A stretch of 64,000 nt of DNA, taken from contig JAPHRO010000019.1 in NCBI GenBank assembly GCA_026195895.1, forward strand, positions 1-64,000, read 5' to 3'. Source of the DNA: Gammaproteobacteria bacterium (GTDB lineage: Bacteria; Pseudomonadota; Gammaproteobacteria; SZUA-229). The stretch's first letter is position 1; each line of letters starts with the position of its first letter. Under the pieces are notes generated by a model. That model was not told the DNA's origin, ran no database searches, and was given only the letters and a program-made list of their open reading frames with translations. Below, piece by piece: positions 28,793-38,828 of this stretch. Made by a program: the position numbers and the translations under genes.

Positions 28793-29671
28793 TTAGCCGT
28801 TAATCTGAGCCATGACTTCGTCAGCGAAGTTCTCCTGTTTCTTCTCGATGCCTTCACCGACTTCATAACGGAAGAAGCTGTTTACATTCGCGTTGGCAGA
28901 TTTAAGAAGTTGACCGACTGTTTGATCAGGGTCTTTAACAAAAGGCTGGCCAATCAGGGTGATTTCAGCCAGGTATTTACGCACCCGACCTTCAATCATT
29001 TTCTCGATGATGCTATCAGGCTTGCCCGATTCTTTAGCTTGAGCAATCAAAATTTCTTTTTCTTTCTCCAGCATTTCAGTGGGCACCTGATCCTCGTTTA
29101 CACAGGCCGGGTTGCTCGCAGCAATATGCATCGCCACATCCTTAATAAGGTCGGCATTGTCCACGTCCATTTCAACCAGAACGCCAATACGAACACCATG
29201 CAGATAAGAGCCAAAGGCACCGTCTGTAGACACGCGCTGGAAACGACGTACCTGGATATTCTCACCAATTTTGGCAATCATTTCCTGACGAGTTTCTTCG
29301 ATTGATTTGCCACCGTCTTCTAATGGCATCGCCGTCAGCGCTGCTACGTCGGCGGGAGAATCGGCAAGCACGCGATTTGCAACAGCAGTCGTGAACGCTT
29401 TAAAGTCATCACCACCGGAAACGAAATCGGTTTCACAGTTAACTTCAACAATTGCCGCTTCTTTTTTGTCGTCGCTAAGCGCGATAACAACCAGACCTTC
29501 GGCAGCAGTACGACCCGACTTTTTGTCTGCTTTTGCCAGGCCCGACTTACGCATGTCTTCGATGGCTTTTTCCATATCACCATCAGCCGCCTGCAGGGCC
29601 TTCTTACATTCCATCATACCTGAGCCAGTACGCTCACGCAGTTCTTTAACCATAGCAGCAGTAATCTGCAT
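28793..29671 (-). CDS. tsf: Elongation factor Ts
   Basis: The guanine-nucleotide exchange factor for EF-Tu. The 292-residue protein has the N-terminal UBA-like module (AAMVKELRERTGSGMMECKKAL), the TDFV motif in VEVNCETDFVSGGDDF near residue 75-90 that inserts into EF-Tu, and the coiled-coil and dimer domains up to the C-terminal FFRYEVGEGIEKK. It lies 55 bases after rpsB and is followed by a strong terminator, forming the standard rpsB-tsf unit. Confidence 0.98.
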   Translation of the reverse strand: MQITAAMVKELRERTGSGMMECKKALQAADGDMEKAIEDMRKSGLAKADKKSGRTAAEGLVVIALSDDKKEAAIVEVNCETDFVSGGDDFKAFTTAVANRVLADSPADVAALTAMPLEDGGKSIEETRQEMIAKIGENIQVRRFQRVSTDGAFGSYLHGVRIGVLVEMDVDNADLIKDVAMHIAASNPACVNEDQVPTEMLEKEKEILIAQAKESGKPDSIIEKMIEGRVRKYLAEITLIGQPFVKDPDQTVGQLLKSANANVNSFFRYEVGEGIEKKQENFADEVMAQING

Positions 29672-29726
29672 TGCTTTTCACCTCATAAAAAAGTATTAAA
29701 AACGCTACTCGTTAACTATGTAGCTA

Positions 29727-30590
29727 TTATTTATCGCCTTCTGCTTCAGCAGGTGCGGCTTCGTCCTCAGCTTTTGGAGCTGCTTTTTTCTTTGGTGCAG
29801 CTTTTTTCACAGTCGCCTTTTTCTTGGGCACTGCTTTTTTCTTTGGCGCGGGCTTTGCTTCAGCGCTGTCCACTTCTACATATTCACTGTCCCCACCGGC
29901 GGTCAGGGAAGCGGCCTTGCCTTCGATGATCGCATCGGCGATGCCTTCAACATATAACTTGATGGCACGAATAGCATCGTCATTACCAGGGATAACATAA
30001 TCAACTGAATCAGGCTGATTGTTAGTATCAACAACGCCGATAACTGGAATATTCAGGATACTGGCTTCATGAACAGCAATTTTTTCGTGGCCTACATCGA
30101 CAACGAATACTGCGTCTGGAACACCGCCCATGTCTTTAATACCGCCAAGGGTTTTTTCCAGTTTTTCCATTTCGCGAGTCAGGTTCAATGCTTCTTTTTT
30201 GATCAGACGCTCAAAAGAACCATCGGTAGACATCTGCTCCAGCTCTTTCAGACGGCGAATAGACTGGCGTACTGTATTGAAGTTGGTCAGCATACCGCCT
30301 AACCAGCGATGGTTTACATAAGGCATGCCACATCGTTCGGCTTCTTCACGCATAATTTTAGAAGCCGCACGTTTAGTACCGACGAATAAAACTTTACCGT
30401 TGCTCGCTGCGATCTTACTGATGGCATTCAAAGCATCGTGGAACATTGGAAGGGTTTTTTCCAGATTAATGATATGGATTTTGTTACGTTCACCAAAGAT
30501 ATACTCTGCCATCTTTGGGTTCCAGAAACGGGTTTGGTGACCGAAATGAATTCCAGCCTCCAGCATTTGACGCATGGTCGCTTTTGCCAT
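29727..30590 (-). CDS. rpsB: 30S ribosomal protein S2 with lysine-rich C-terminal tail
   Basis: The core (residues 1-229) is standard S2: [22 protein letters not shown] at the start, [33 protein letters not shown] and the closing [12 protein letters not shown]. The protein is 287 residues long, against about 241 in E. coli. The extra 58 residues form a low-complexity tail: a basic block with repeated APKKK-type units (about 245-275) and a final acidic [14 protein letters not shown] segment. The tail resembles histone-H1-like or RNA-binding tails rather than a known domain. Its function is unknown. The gene heads the rpsB-tsf operon and has a conserved-looking leader. Confidence 0.97.
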   Translation of the reverse strand: MAKATMRQMLEAGIHFGHQTRFWNPKMAEYIFGERNKIHIINLEKTLPMFHDALNAISKIAASNGKVLFVGTKRAASKIMREEAERCGMPYVNHRWLGGMLTNFNTVRQSIRRLKELEQMSTDGSFERLIKKEALNLTREMEKLEKTLGGIKDMGGVPDAVFVVDVGHEKIAVHEASILNIPVIGVVDTNNQPDSVDYVIPGNDDAIRAIKLYVEGIADAIIEGKAASLTAGGDSEYVEVDSAEAKPAPKKKAVPKKKATVKKAAPKKKAAPKAEDEAAPAEAEGDK

Positions 30591-30731
30591 TGGATATCTC
30601 CTGACGGGTTAAGCCTCCACCTACCCCATGTAGCAACCCATTTCAGGGCTCATTTAGAGCCATTCGGGCACCCAGTTACACGTGTCGGTAAGTGTGAGTA
30701 TTTAAAAATAAAATTAAGTTTGCGCTAAGCG
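30591..30731 (-). promoter_or_regulatory. rpsB mRNA leader, candidate S2 autoregulatory region
   Basis: The 140-base leader is GC-richer than other gaps here and can fold. On the minus strand it holds a hairpin GGCTC/GAGCC (plus 30647-30661) and the segment GGGTTGCTACATGGGGTAGG followed by TGGAGG (plus 30614-30639) near the start codon. In enterobacteria S2 represses rpsB-tsf through a conserved structured leader. The position and the G-rich pattern fit that, but I judged the match from memory only. Confidence 0.5.
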
Positions 30732-30738
30732 CGGCGGC

Positions 30739-30767
30739 TTTATACCATACCCGGGTTTATGACACAA
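30739..30767 (-). promoter_or_regulatory. Predicted sigma-70 promoter for rpsB-tsf
   Basis: On the minus strand TTGTGT (plus 30762-30767) and TATAAA (plus 30739-30744) are 17 bases apart. The discriminator downstream of the -10 is GC-rich (GCCGCCGCGC), a feature of promoters under stringent control, as expected for ribosomal protein genes. Confidence 0.6.
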
Positions 30768-30862
30768 CAAAAATACATCTTAGAGATGAAATGGCTTTAA
30801 CGCTAAGTCACCGAAATATAAAGTAAAATAGCCCACTTAACAGGTGCGGGCGCAGGAAATTA

Positions 30863-31630
30863 ATGAGCATAAAAATCAAAACCGCTGAAGAAATCGAAAA
30901 AATGCGTATTGCAGGTCGCCTGGCGGCTGAAGTGCTGCACATGATTCGCCCTCATGTGAAAGCCGGCATTAGCACCGACGAACTGGATCGCATCTGCCAC
31001 GATTATATCGTCAATGAACAACAGGCTATTCCTGCACCACTCAACTACCATGGCTTCCCCAAATCGATTTGCACCTCGATCAATCACCAGGTATGCCATG
31101 GCATTCCCAGCGAAAAGAAACTCAAAAAAGGCGATATCATTAATATTGACATCACGGTCATCAAAGATGGCTATCATGGTGATACCAGCAAGATGTTCTA
31201 TGTCGGCGAACCGAGCATCAAGGCCAGACGAGTATCTGAAATCGCCCATCAGTGTATGGTAAAAGGCATTGAACAGGTAAAACCGGGCGCACACCTGGGT
31301 GATATTGGCGCCGTGATTCAGCAACATGCCGAAGCTAATGGTTGCTCCGTGGTGCGTGAATACTGCGGCCATGGCATTGGTGTGGAATTTCACGAAGAGC
31401 CACAGGTACTGCATTATGGCAAAGCCGGTACCGGGGTTAAACTGGAACCCGGCATGGTGTTCACTATTGAGCCGATGATTAATATTGGTAAACGCCAGGT
31501 CAAATTGCTGAATGACCAGTGGACCGTGGTCACCAAAGACCACAGTCTATCCGCCCAGTGGGAGCATACGCTGGTGGTCACCGATAGTGGCTATGAGGTG
31601 CTTACTATCTGTCCAGGCGACGATATTTAA
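30863..31630 (+). CDS. map: Type I methionine aminopeptidase
   Basis: It removes the initiator Met from nascent proteins. The 255-residue protein has the pita-bread-fold metal ligands: Asp in INIDITVIKDGYHGDTSKMF (two Asp), His in EYCGHGIGVEFHEEP, Glu in FTIEPMIN, and Glu in WEHTLVVT. A start at ATG 30863 follows an AGGA ribosome binding site (30853-30860 region, gcaggaaatta). It is divergent from rpsB and directly precedes glnD, both conserved arrangements in proteobacteria. Confidence 0.97.
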   Translation: MSIKIKTAEEIEKMRIAGRLAAEVLHMIRPHVKAGISTDELDRICHDYIVNEQQAIPAPLNYHGFPKSICTSINHQVCHGIPSEKKLKKGDIINIDITVIKDGYHGDTSKMFYVGEPSIKARRVSEIAHQCMVKGIEQVKPGAHLGDIGAVIQQHAEANGCSVVREYCGHGIGVEFHEEPQVLHYGKAGTGVKLEPGMVFTIEPMINIGKRQVKLLNDQWTVVTKDHSLSAQWEHTLVVTDSGYEVLTICPGDDI

Positions 31631-31652
31631 CCAGGGATACCCGAGTTCAACT

Positions 31653-34301
31653 TTGAATACTATTTCTGCTTTCGATGCTGCCAGTTTTCAACAGGCGCTG
31701 CAAAATACCCCCGCCAATAGCCTGCAGCTATTTAAACAGGCGGTAGCCGCCGGCAATGAAACACTTAAAACCGCTTTTGAGCAGGGTGCCGATACCATTG
31801 AACTGGTGCATGCCCGAGCGGATTTTATTGATCAAATTTTACAGCAGGCCTTCATTCACTGCTTTCATAACAGTGAACAGAATATCGCTTTAATCGCGGT
31901 TGGCGGCTACGGACGGGGCGAACTGCACCCGGTGTCTGATATCGACCTGATGCTGCTACTGGATCAAGCAGAATCAGCCGAAACTAAAAGCGCACTCGAA
32001 CAGTTCCTCATGCTGCTATGGGATATCAAACTGGAGATCGGCCACAGCGTTCGTACCCTCACTGAATGCATAGACGAAGCTAAAGCCGACATCACGGTTG
32101 CTACAAATATCATGGAAGCCCGGTTGCTATACGGTGACCAGCAGCTATTCGAGGCGATGAAACAGGCAACTGGCCCCGACAAAATCTGGGATAGCCAGGC
32201 CTTCTTCCAGGCGAAACTGGACGAACAGGTAAAACGGCATCGGAAATTCCATGACACTGCCTACAATCTGGAACCGAATATTAAGGAAAATTCCGGCGGT
32301 TTACGTGACATCCAGATGATCGGCTGGGTAGCCAAACGCCACTTTGGCGCCCAGACGCTGGAAGAACTGATCGATCATGGGTTTTTAACCCGATCTGAAT
32401 TCAACACCCTGCAGGAAGGACAAACCCTGCTCTGGCGTATTCGCATGTGCCTGCATTACCTGACGGGACGGCGTGAAGACAGGTTGTTATTTGACCTGCA
32501 ACGCCAATTAGCACAGCAGTTTGGCTATGAAGATGGTGAAAATAACCTGGCCATCGAACAGTTCATGCAAACCTATTACCGCACCGTGATGCAATTAGAG
32601 CGTTTAAATGAGCTGCTACTCCAGTTATTCAGGGAAGCCATTCTGTATGCGGATAAATCCGGCGAACCGGAAATTCTTAACCAGCGCTTCCAGCTGGTTA
32701 ATGGCTATATTGAAGCCCGCTATCCAGAAATGTTCCAGGAACATCCCTCAGCATTGCTGGAAATCTTTTTACTCATGGAGACGCGCGCCGATATTTGCGG
32801 TGTGCGGGCGGAGACCATCCGTCTCATTCGGGAACACCTGTATCTGATCGATGACAAATTTCGCCAATCCGATACATCCAAACAGTTATTTATGGATATC
32901 ATCCGCCAACCCAGGGGCGTCACCCACGAAATGCGCCGGATGAATCGCTACGGCATCCTCGCGGCCTATATCCCGGCATTTGAGAAAATCACCGGTCGCA
33001 TGCAATATGACCTGTTCCACGCCTATACCGTCGATCAACATACCTTATTCGTGGTACGTAACATGCGCCGCCTGTCGGTACCCCAGTTCGCCCATGAATT
33101 TCCGCTGGCCAGCGGCATCTTCCATCACTTACCCAAGCCCGAACTGCTCTACCTGGCCGGTCTGTTTCACGATATCGCGAAAGGTCGCGGCGGCAACCAT
33201 GCCGAACTGGGCGCCATTGATGGCAAGGAGTTCTGCCTGTCCCATGGCAAATCAGAGGAAGACAGCGAACTGGTTGCCTGGTTGATTAAAAATCACCTGC
33301 TAATGTCGATGGTGGCGCAGCGCAAAGACTTGAGTGATCCGGAAGTCATATCAGTATTTGCCGAACAGGCTGGTAATCAAATACGCCTTGATTACCTCTA
33401 TTTGCTGACACTGTGTGATATTCGCGCAACGAATCCTACCCAGTGGAACTCCTGGAAAGATAATCTGCTGGCCGAGCTCTATCACAAAGCTTCCACCAAC
33501 CTGCATATGGGCGATGAAAATCCAATAAATCGCGAAATGGCCATGCAGGCAGCACAGACATCTGCCTTACGTTTATTATCCCAGCGGGGCTACAGTCCGG
33601 AAGTGATCAATGATCTGTGGCAGCATTTCACCAGCGATTACTTCCTGCACCATGCACCCTATGAAATACGCTGGCATACGCAAACCATACTTGGCGCCAG
33701 AACGTCGGACTATCCTCTGGTCAATGCTCGGATCAGTGACGACACAGGCAGAATTGAAATTTTCATATTTGCCAGGGAAGCACCCGACCTGTTTGCTCGC
33801 GTCGCCTCCACCATCGACCAGCTAGGTCTGACAACAGTCGATGCACAATTGATGGCCACCGATAATGGACTGAAACTGGAAACCTTCAAGGTACTGGAAG
33901 AAGATGGCAGTATTTCCAACGCGGAATATCGCATACAGGAAATAATTGACCGCCTGAAAAAAGAACTTGGTAGTGAAAAAGCCACCACCGGCAACGCCTG
34001 GCGCCCAAAACCACGCACGCTGAAGCACTTCAGCGTTAAAACCCGAATACGGTTTGAACAGCTACCGGGTAAAGACTTAACCGCGTTGAATATCATTACT
34101 ACTGACCGTCCGGGCCTGTTAGCCAGCCTCGCGCAGGCCTTTGTCGAATGCAATATTCGCATTCACAACGCCAAAATCTCCACCGCAGGGGAAAAAGTCA
34201 ACGACACCTTCCACATTACCGATAGCCAGAACCAGCCTCTGCTGAATGACGATGTGAATCAACAGCTAAAAAAGACCATACTCAAACACCTTGGCGAATA
34301 A
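31653..34301 (+). CDS. glnD: [Protein-PII] uridylyltransferase / uridylyl-removing enzyme GlnD
   Basis: This bifunctional nitrogen sensor uridylylates PII (GlnB/GlnK) when glutamine is low and removes UMP when it is high. The nucleotidyltransferase motif GGYGRGELHPVSDIDL (about residues 84-99) is intact, as are the central HD domain (LFHDIAKGRGGNH, near 507-519) and two C-terminal ACT domains (about 695-775 and 810-880, the latter starting at LNIITTDRPGLLA). The open frame runs back to 31512 inside map. No ATG lies near the expected N-terminus, so the TTG at 31653 (about 882 residues, against 890 in E. coli) is proposed. The gap after map is 22 bases, so the two are cotranscribed. Confidence 0.96.
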   Translation: MNTISAFDAASFQQALQNTPANSLQLFKQAVAAGNETLKTAFEQGADTIELVHARADFIDQILQQAFIHCFHNSEQNIALIAVGGYGRGELHPVSDIDLMLLLDQAESAETKSALEQFLMLLWDIKLEIGHSVRTLTECIDEAKADITVATNIMEARLLYGDQQLFEAMKQATGPDKIWDSQAFFQAKLDEQVKRHRKFHDTAYNLEPNIKENSGGLRDIQMIGWVAKRHFGAQTLEELIDHGFLTRSEFNTLQEGQTLLWRIRMCLHYLTGRREDRLLFDLQRQLAQQFGYEDGENNLAIEQFMQTYYRTVMQLERLNELLLQLFREAILYADKSGEPEILNQRFQLVNGYIEARYPEMFQEHPSALLEIFLLMETRADICGVRAETIRLIREHLYLIDDKFRQSDTSKQLFMDIIRQPRGVTHEMRRMNRYGILAAYIPAFEKITGRMQYDLFHAYTVDQHTLFVVRNMRRLSVPQFAHEFPLASGIFHHLPKPELLYLAGLFHDIAKGRGGNHAELGAIDGKEFCLSHGKSEEDSELVAWLIKNHLLMSMVAQRKDLSDPEVISVFAEQAGNQIRLDYLYLLTLCDIRATNPTQWNSWKDNLLAELYHKASTNLHMGDENPINREMAMQAAQTSALRLLSQRGYSPEVINDLWQHFTSDYFLHHAPYEIRWHTQTILGARTSDYPLVNARISDDTGRIEIFIFAREAPDLFARVASTIDQLGLTTVDAQLMATDNGLKLETFKVLEEDGSISNAEYRIQEIIDRLKKELGSEKATTGNAWRPKPRTLKHFSVKTRIRFEQLPGKDLTALNIITTDRPGLLASLAQAFVECNIRIHNAKISTAGEKVNDTFHITDSQNQPLLNDDVNQQLKKTILKHLGE

Positions 34302-34308
34302 GCGATGT

Positions 34309-34342
34309 GCAATGTAGAGAAAACCATAATTCTCTGCATTGC
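34309..34342 (+). repeat. 13-base-pair hairpin after glnD
   Basis: GCAATGTAGAGAA (34309-34321) pairs over its full length, with one G-U pair, to TTCTCTGCATTGC (34330-34342) around an eight-base loop. It sits seven bases after the glnD stop. The downstream tract is AAAAATAC rather than U-rich, so it is not a classic terminator. It may protect the 3' end of the glnD transcript. Confidence 0.6.
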
Positions 34343-34424
34343 AAAAATACTGTACTACAATAAAACAATGGCTTAGCGTAGATTGTTAATCTAGAACTAT
34401 AGCCGCTGTTGATAAATTAACTCT

Positions 34425-35921
34425 GTGGGCAGTTGGGTGAAAAGAATTAAAAACAAACATTTATTGGGCATCGTACTGGGTCTATTTATTGCTGCAACGG
34501 GCCTGCACAACGCTCTGGCTACTCAGAAATCACCGCTGGACGCGCTGGTCATCATGGATAGCTCGGGCAGCATGAAAAAAACCGATCCCAGGGAATTACG
34601 CAAACCGGCGGCCAAACTATTCATTACCCTGCTGGGTAATGAAGATAAGCTCAGCGTCGTTAGTTTTAGTTCCCAGGCCTGGCCGATCACCTTCCTCACC
34701 CAGCTCAACACTGAAACAAACAAAGACAAGGCCATCAAGGCTACCGACCGGGTGTCATCTAAAGGCATCTATACCAACATTCACGCCGCCATTGTTAAAG
34801 GCATAGACATGCTGAAAGCAAGCAAGGCACTGGATCGAGATCCGATTATTGTGCTGATGTCGGATGGCAAAATGGATGTGGGCGATGCAAACAAATCCAC
34901 TGAACTACGCCAGCAAATATTCGATGAACTGATTCCCCAACTAAAACAGCACCATATTAAAATCTACAGCATTGCGTTTACCGAAAACTCGGATCAGACA
35001 CTGCTGCAGGAGATTGCAGATGCCACTGAAGGTCGCTATGCACTGGCTGCCAGTGATGATGTGCTGCATAAAGTCTTCGCAAAAATATTCGAACAAAGCA
35101 AAGAACCTAATTTGCTCCCCTTATCCGAAAATCAATTTGTTGTTGACCCCAGTATTCGGGAAATAACCATTATTGCGAATAAAAAATCCGACCAGAGCAA
35201 AATTTATCTGGAATCTCCAGGGGGTCACCGCTACAACTCAAACTTCAAAAAACAGGGTCTGAAATGGTTTGAATCCCCTGGTTTCGACATGATCACCTTG
35301 AGCAAACCCGAAGCAGGCAACTGGAAAATTCTGTTCAGTGATGATGACAATAAGGCCTATATCGTGGCAGATATAAAACTGCGCACACAGTTTGAATACA
35401 ACACTGAAAGTTATTATCCAGAATTGATGATTAAAACCTGGTTTGATAAAGACGATGCGACGGTGTCGAACAATGAACTGCTGAATAATATGGAACTGGT
35501 TCTTGAAATAGAGCACCCCGATGGCTCTATAGATAAACAGGACATTGATGCTGCCAATGCCGATGGCATATTTACAACGCGGTATAAACCGACTATGGAT
35601 GGTATTTACGCAGCCAGTATCATCGCCACGTCCAAAACATTTCAGCGTCAGCAGATATTCTCTTTCCGAGCAGTTATTCCTAAACAGCCCCCGCCGGAAC
35701 CAGAACCTGAAATAGAAACAACTGAAGAAATTAAGTCCGTAGACGAAACTAAAACGGAAGTTGTGCCGATAGCTGAACCCGCACCGGCTCAGCAAGAACC
35801 CGAAGACGATCTGACACAGGCATTAATTTATTTTTTGATTGGCAATTTAATTCTGTTATTTCTTGGTGTAAATGGTTTTCTGATATTCCGCATGATGAAA
35901 AATAAAAAGACCAGTCAATAA
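34425..35921 (+). CDS. Membrane-anchored von Willebrand factor A domain protein
   Basis: A 498-residue protein with an N-terminal signal or membrane segment (about 12-31) and a VWA domain from about 38 to 215. The complete MIDAS motif is D45-S-S47-G-S49, with a Thr in GIYTNIHAA and an Asp in VLMSDGKMD. Two beta-rich segments follow (about 225-415), then a Pro/Glu-rich linker (PPPEPEPEIE and onward) and one C-terminal transmembrane helix (about 463-490). Most of the chain should lie in the periplasm. The annotated start is GTG 34425, and GTG 34437 is equally possible, since neither has a strong ribosome binding site. Its stop is two bases before the next gene, so the two form a unit. The function is unknown. 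MIDAS domains usually bind a protein partner through Mg2+. Confidence 0.8.
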   Translation: MGSWVKRIKNKHLLGIVLGLFIAATGLHNALATQKSPLDALVIMDSSGSMKKTDPRELRKPAAKLFITLLGNEDKLSVVSFSSQAWPITFLTQLNTETNKDKAIKATDRVSSKGIYTNIHAAIVKGIDMLKASKALDRDPIIVLMSDGKMDVGDANKSTELRQQIFDELIPQLKQHHIKIYSIAFTENSDQTLLQEIADATEGRYALAASDDVLHKVFAKIFEQSKEPNLLPLSENQFVVDPSIREITIIANKKSDQSKIYLESPGGHRYNSNFKKQGLKWFESPGFDMITLSKPEAGNWKILFSDDDNKAYIVADIKLRTQFEYNTESYYPELMIKTWFDKDDATVSNNELLNNMELVLEIEHPDGSIDKQDIDAANADGIFTTRYKPTMDGIYAASIIATSKTFQRQQIFSFRAVIPKQPPPEPEPEIETTEEIKSVDETKTEVVPIAEPAPAQQEPEDDLTQALIYFLIGNLILLFLGVNGFLIFRMMKNKKTSQ

Positions 35922-35923
35922 AT

Positions 35924-37180
35924 ATGTACATCCCAAGCATTTACATTTTATTTTTGGCCGAATTCCTGCTTCTCCTGCTTGGAGCCTGTATAGTTCTGGT
36001 CATTTATGTTTTCAAATCAAAGTCAGCCAGTTCGGAACCCGAAACCCCTCAGCTTGATGAAGCTGAAAAACAGATTAATCCTGGCACCAGCTACAGCGAA
36101 TACATTGAACAGGAACAGCTAAGAAACGAAATAAAAACCAGCCAGCAGGCACGCATAGAATCTGAAGAGATTACCGAAAATGAACAACCGACTGAGGACA
36201 ATATTGAAAACCTGTCCCAAGCACCCAATGAACAGCAAAGCGAATTACTCAATGCTCGTCACTTATTCCTGGACGTGGAAAGACAGGCGGCCGAACACAG
36301 TGAAAATGATATTACTTTCTGGGAAACACTTTATGGGGGTATGCAAAAGGTCCTGGAACAGCTTAAAACATCTGAAATTGTTTATACTGAAACAACAGAA
36401 GAACATGAGCCAGTTCATACACAGACCGAAACCAGAGAAAAAATATTCTACATTGAAGCCCAGGGCAAAAATATCGATGGTGAAGTAACCAAGTTAAAAG
36501 ACATTGTATTTGAACAGGAAAACAGCCTGAATAGCCTGAGAAAGGCGCTCAAAAATGCTGAAGGCGTGTCACCTGACATAGCAGAACAACTCACCGAACT
36601 ATTCTCACAAATTGATAATTTCGAACGCCAGCTAAACGATTCTAAAATGTGTATCGAAGTTCTTGAGATGGAGAACGATAAACTACAGAAAGAAGTTGGT
36701 AAACTTGAAAAACGGCATTCGGAGTTATTCGAACAGGATGGCGAGAAAGAGACAGAGACAGATTCTGAAGCTGAAGCATCATCAATGATAGATTTGGCCG
36801 AGATGAAGGAAGTGCTGGATAAACAGGAACAGCAAATCAATGAATTGCTAACTACGATTGATAATCTGTCTCTTGAAGCAGAACAGGCTGAAAAACTAAA
36901 GGCCACGATTCATGATTTCACACGCACCAGCCATGAAATGATGGGATGCATTTCCATCCTGGAAGAAGACAACGAGCGCCTGAAAGAACAACTCAGCCAT
37001 GTCGGCGTTACTTCTCCAGAAGACGAATCAAATGGCGATACCGAACAGCTACAAAGCCAGATAAGCACACTGGAAGAAGACCTTATCAAAAAAGATGTAG
37101 CTTATGCGCAACTGCAGGATGAGTTCAATTCCATGGAAAAAGAATATCTCTCTATGTATGAGGCATTACATGGAGATTAA
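35924..37180 (+). CDS. Acidic coiled-coil protein with N-terminal membrane anchor
   Basis: A 418-residue protein of unknown family. One hydrophobic helix occupies residues 5-28, followed by KSKS, so the body probably faces the cytoplasm. The rest is strongly acidic and Gln/Glu rich. Heptad-like coiled-coil stretches occur near 185-285 and 295-415 (for example LEMENDKLQKEVGKLEKRHS, LEEDNERLKEQL and LEEDLIKKDVAYAQLQDEF). No catalytic motif is seen. It starts two bases after the VWA gene, so the two are translated together. The VWA protein may be the periplasmic part and this the cytoplasmic part of one assembly (inference). The next gene, dapE, is 94 bases downstream. Confidence 0.75.
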   Translation: MYIPSIYILFLAEFLLLLLGACIVLVIYVFKSKSASSEPETPQLDEAEKQINPGTSYSEYIEQEQLRNEIKTSQQARIESEEITENEQPTEDNIENLSQAPNEQQSELLNARHLFLDVERQAAEHSENDITFWETLYGGMQKVLEQLKTSEIVYTETTEEHEPVHTQTETREKIFYIEAQGKNIDGEVTKLKDIVFEQENSLNSLRKALKNAEGVSPDIAEQLTELFSQIDNFERQLNDSKMCIEVLEMENDKLQKEVGKLEKRHSELFEQDGEKETETDSEAEASSMIDLAEMKEVLDKQEQQINELLTTIDNLSLEAEQAEKLKATIHDFTRTSHEMMGCISILEEDNERLKEQLSHVGVTSPEDESNGDTEQLQSQISTLEEDLIKKDVAYAQLQDEFNSMEKEYLSMYEALHGD

Positions 37181-37202
37181 TTATTAGAAAGCAAACAAAT
37201 GA

Positions 37203-38402
<1,200 letters not shown>

Positions 38403-38432
38403 AACATATACATCTGAAAAAGGCATAGAAAA

Positions 38433-38816
38433 ATGAACCGGGAAAAAGTCGTCTTTAGTTTTTTTATGATACTGGCCCTGACCTTGAATTTTGGTTTCTT
38501 CGCTGGCTCAGTTGATAATCCAGAGCACCACAATGTCTACGAGCTTTATGCTGTTGTAATTGTCAATCTCATTGCAACCATATTAAAATTTGGCGATCGG
38601 TCACAAATGGGCGCAATGCTACTAGCGACTAGCCTGGTCGCTCTGGTTCAACTACTTTCTGCCTCTCTTGTCTGGGCCGTTGCGGTCCATGTAAACGAAA
38701 CCGGCTTAACACCCAATACCATGGCGACGATAGTTTCCCTCAGTGGAGGTGCCATGGTCGCAAACATTATATCTGTGGTGCTGCTAATAATTGAAACAGC
38801 CATGATGCGTCACTAA
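38433..38816 (+). CDS. Small membrane protein (DUF6394-like) next to a potassium channel
   Basis: A 127-residue protein with about four hydrophobic segments (near 8-25, 38-54, 60-85 and 98-122) and conserved-looking loops DNPEHHNVYELYAV and KFGDRSQMGA. I recall an uncharacterised family (DUF6394) with this pattern, though I could not check it. It lies 12 bases before the TrkA-type channel gene, so the two are probably one transcript, and it may be an accessory subunit. No enzymatic motif is visible. Confidence 0.7.
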   Translation: MNREKVVFSFFMILALTLNFGFFAGSVDNPEHHNVYELYAVVIVNLIATILKFGDRSQMGAMLLATSLVALVQLLSASLVWAVAVHVNETGLTPNTMATIVSLSGGAMVANIISVVLLIIETAMMRH

Positions 38817-38828
38817 AAGGCATCACCC

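Noticed and set aside
30860-31543. A 227-codon open frame antisense to map
   Set aside because: It lies wholly within map, whose sequence has every catalytic residue, and the antisense protein has no recognisable domain. It is a shadow caused by codon composition.
31512-31652. N-terminal 47-codon extension of glnD inside map
   Set aside because: The residues do not resemble the GlnD N-terminus and overlap the conserved end of map. The TTG at 31653 gives the family length.
35238-35795. A 185-codon frame antisense to the VWA gene
   Set aside because: No ribosome binding site or domain, and it overlaps a sense gene with a clear signal peptide, MIDAS motif and anchor.
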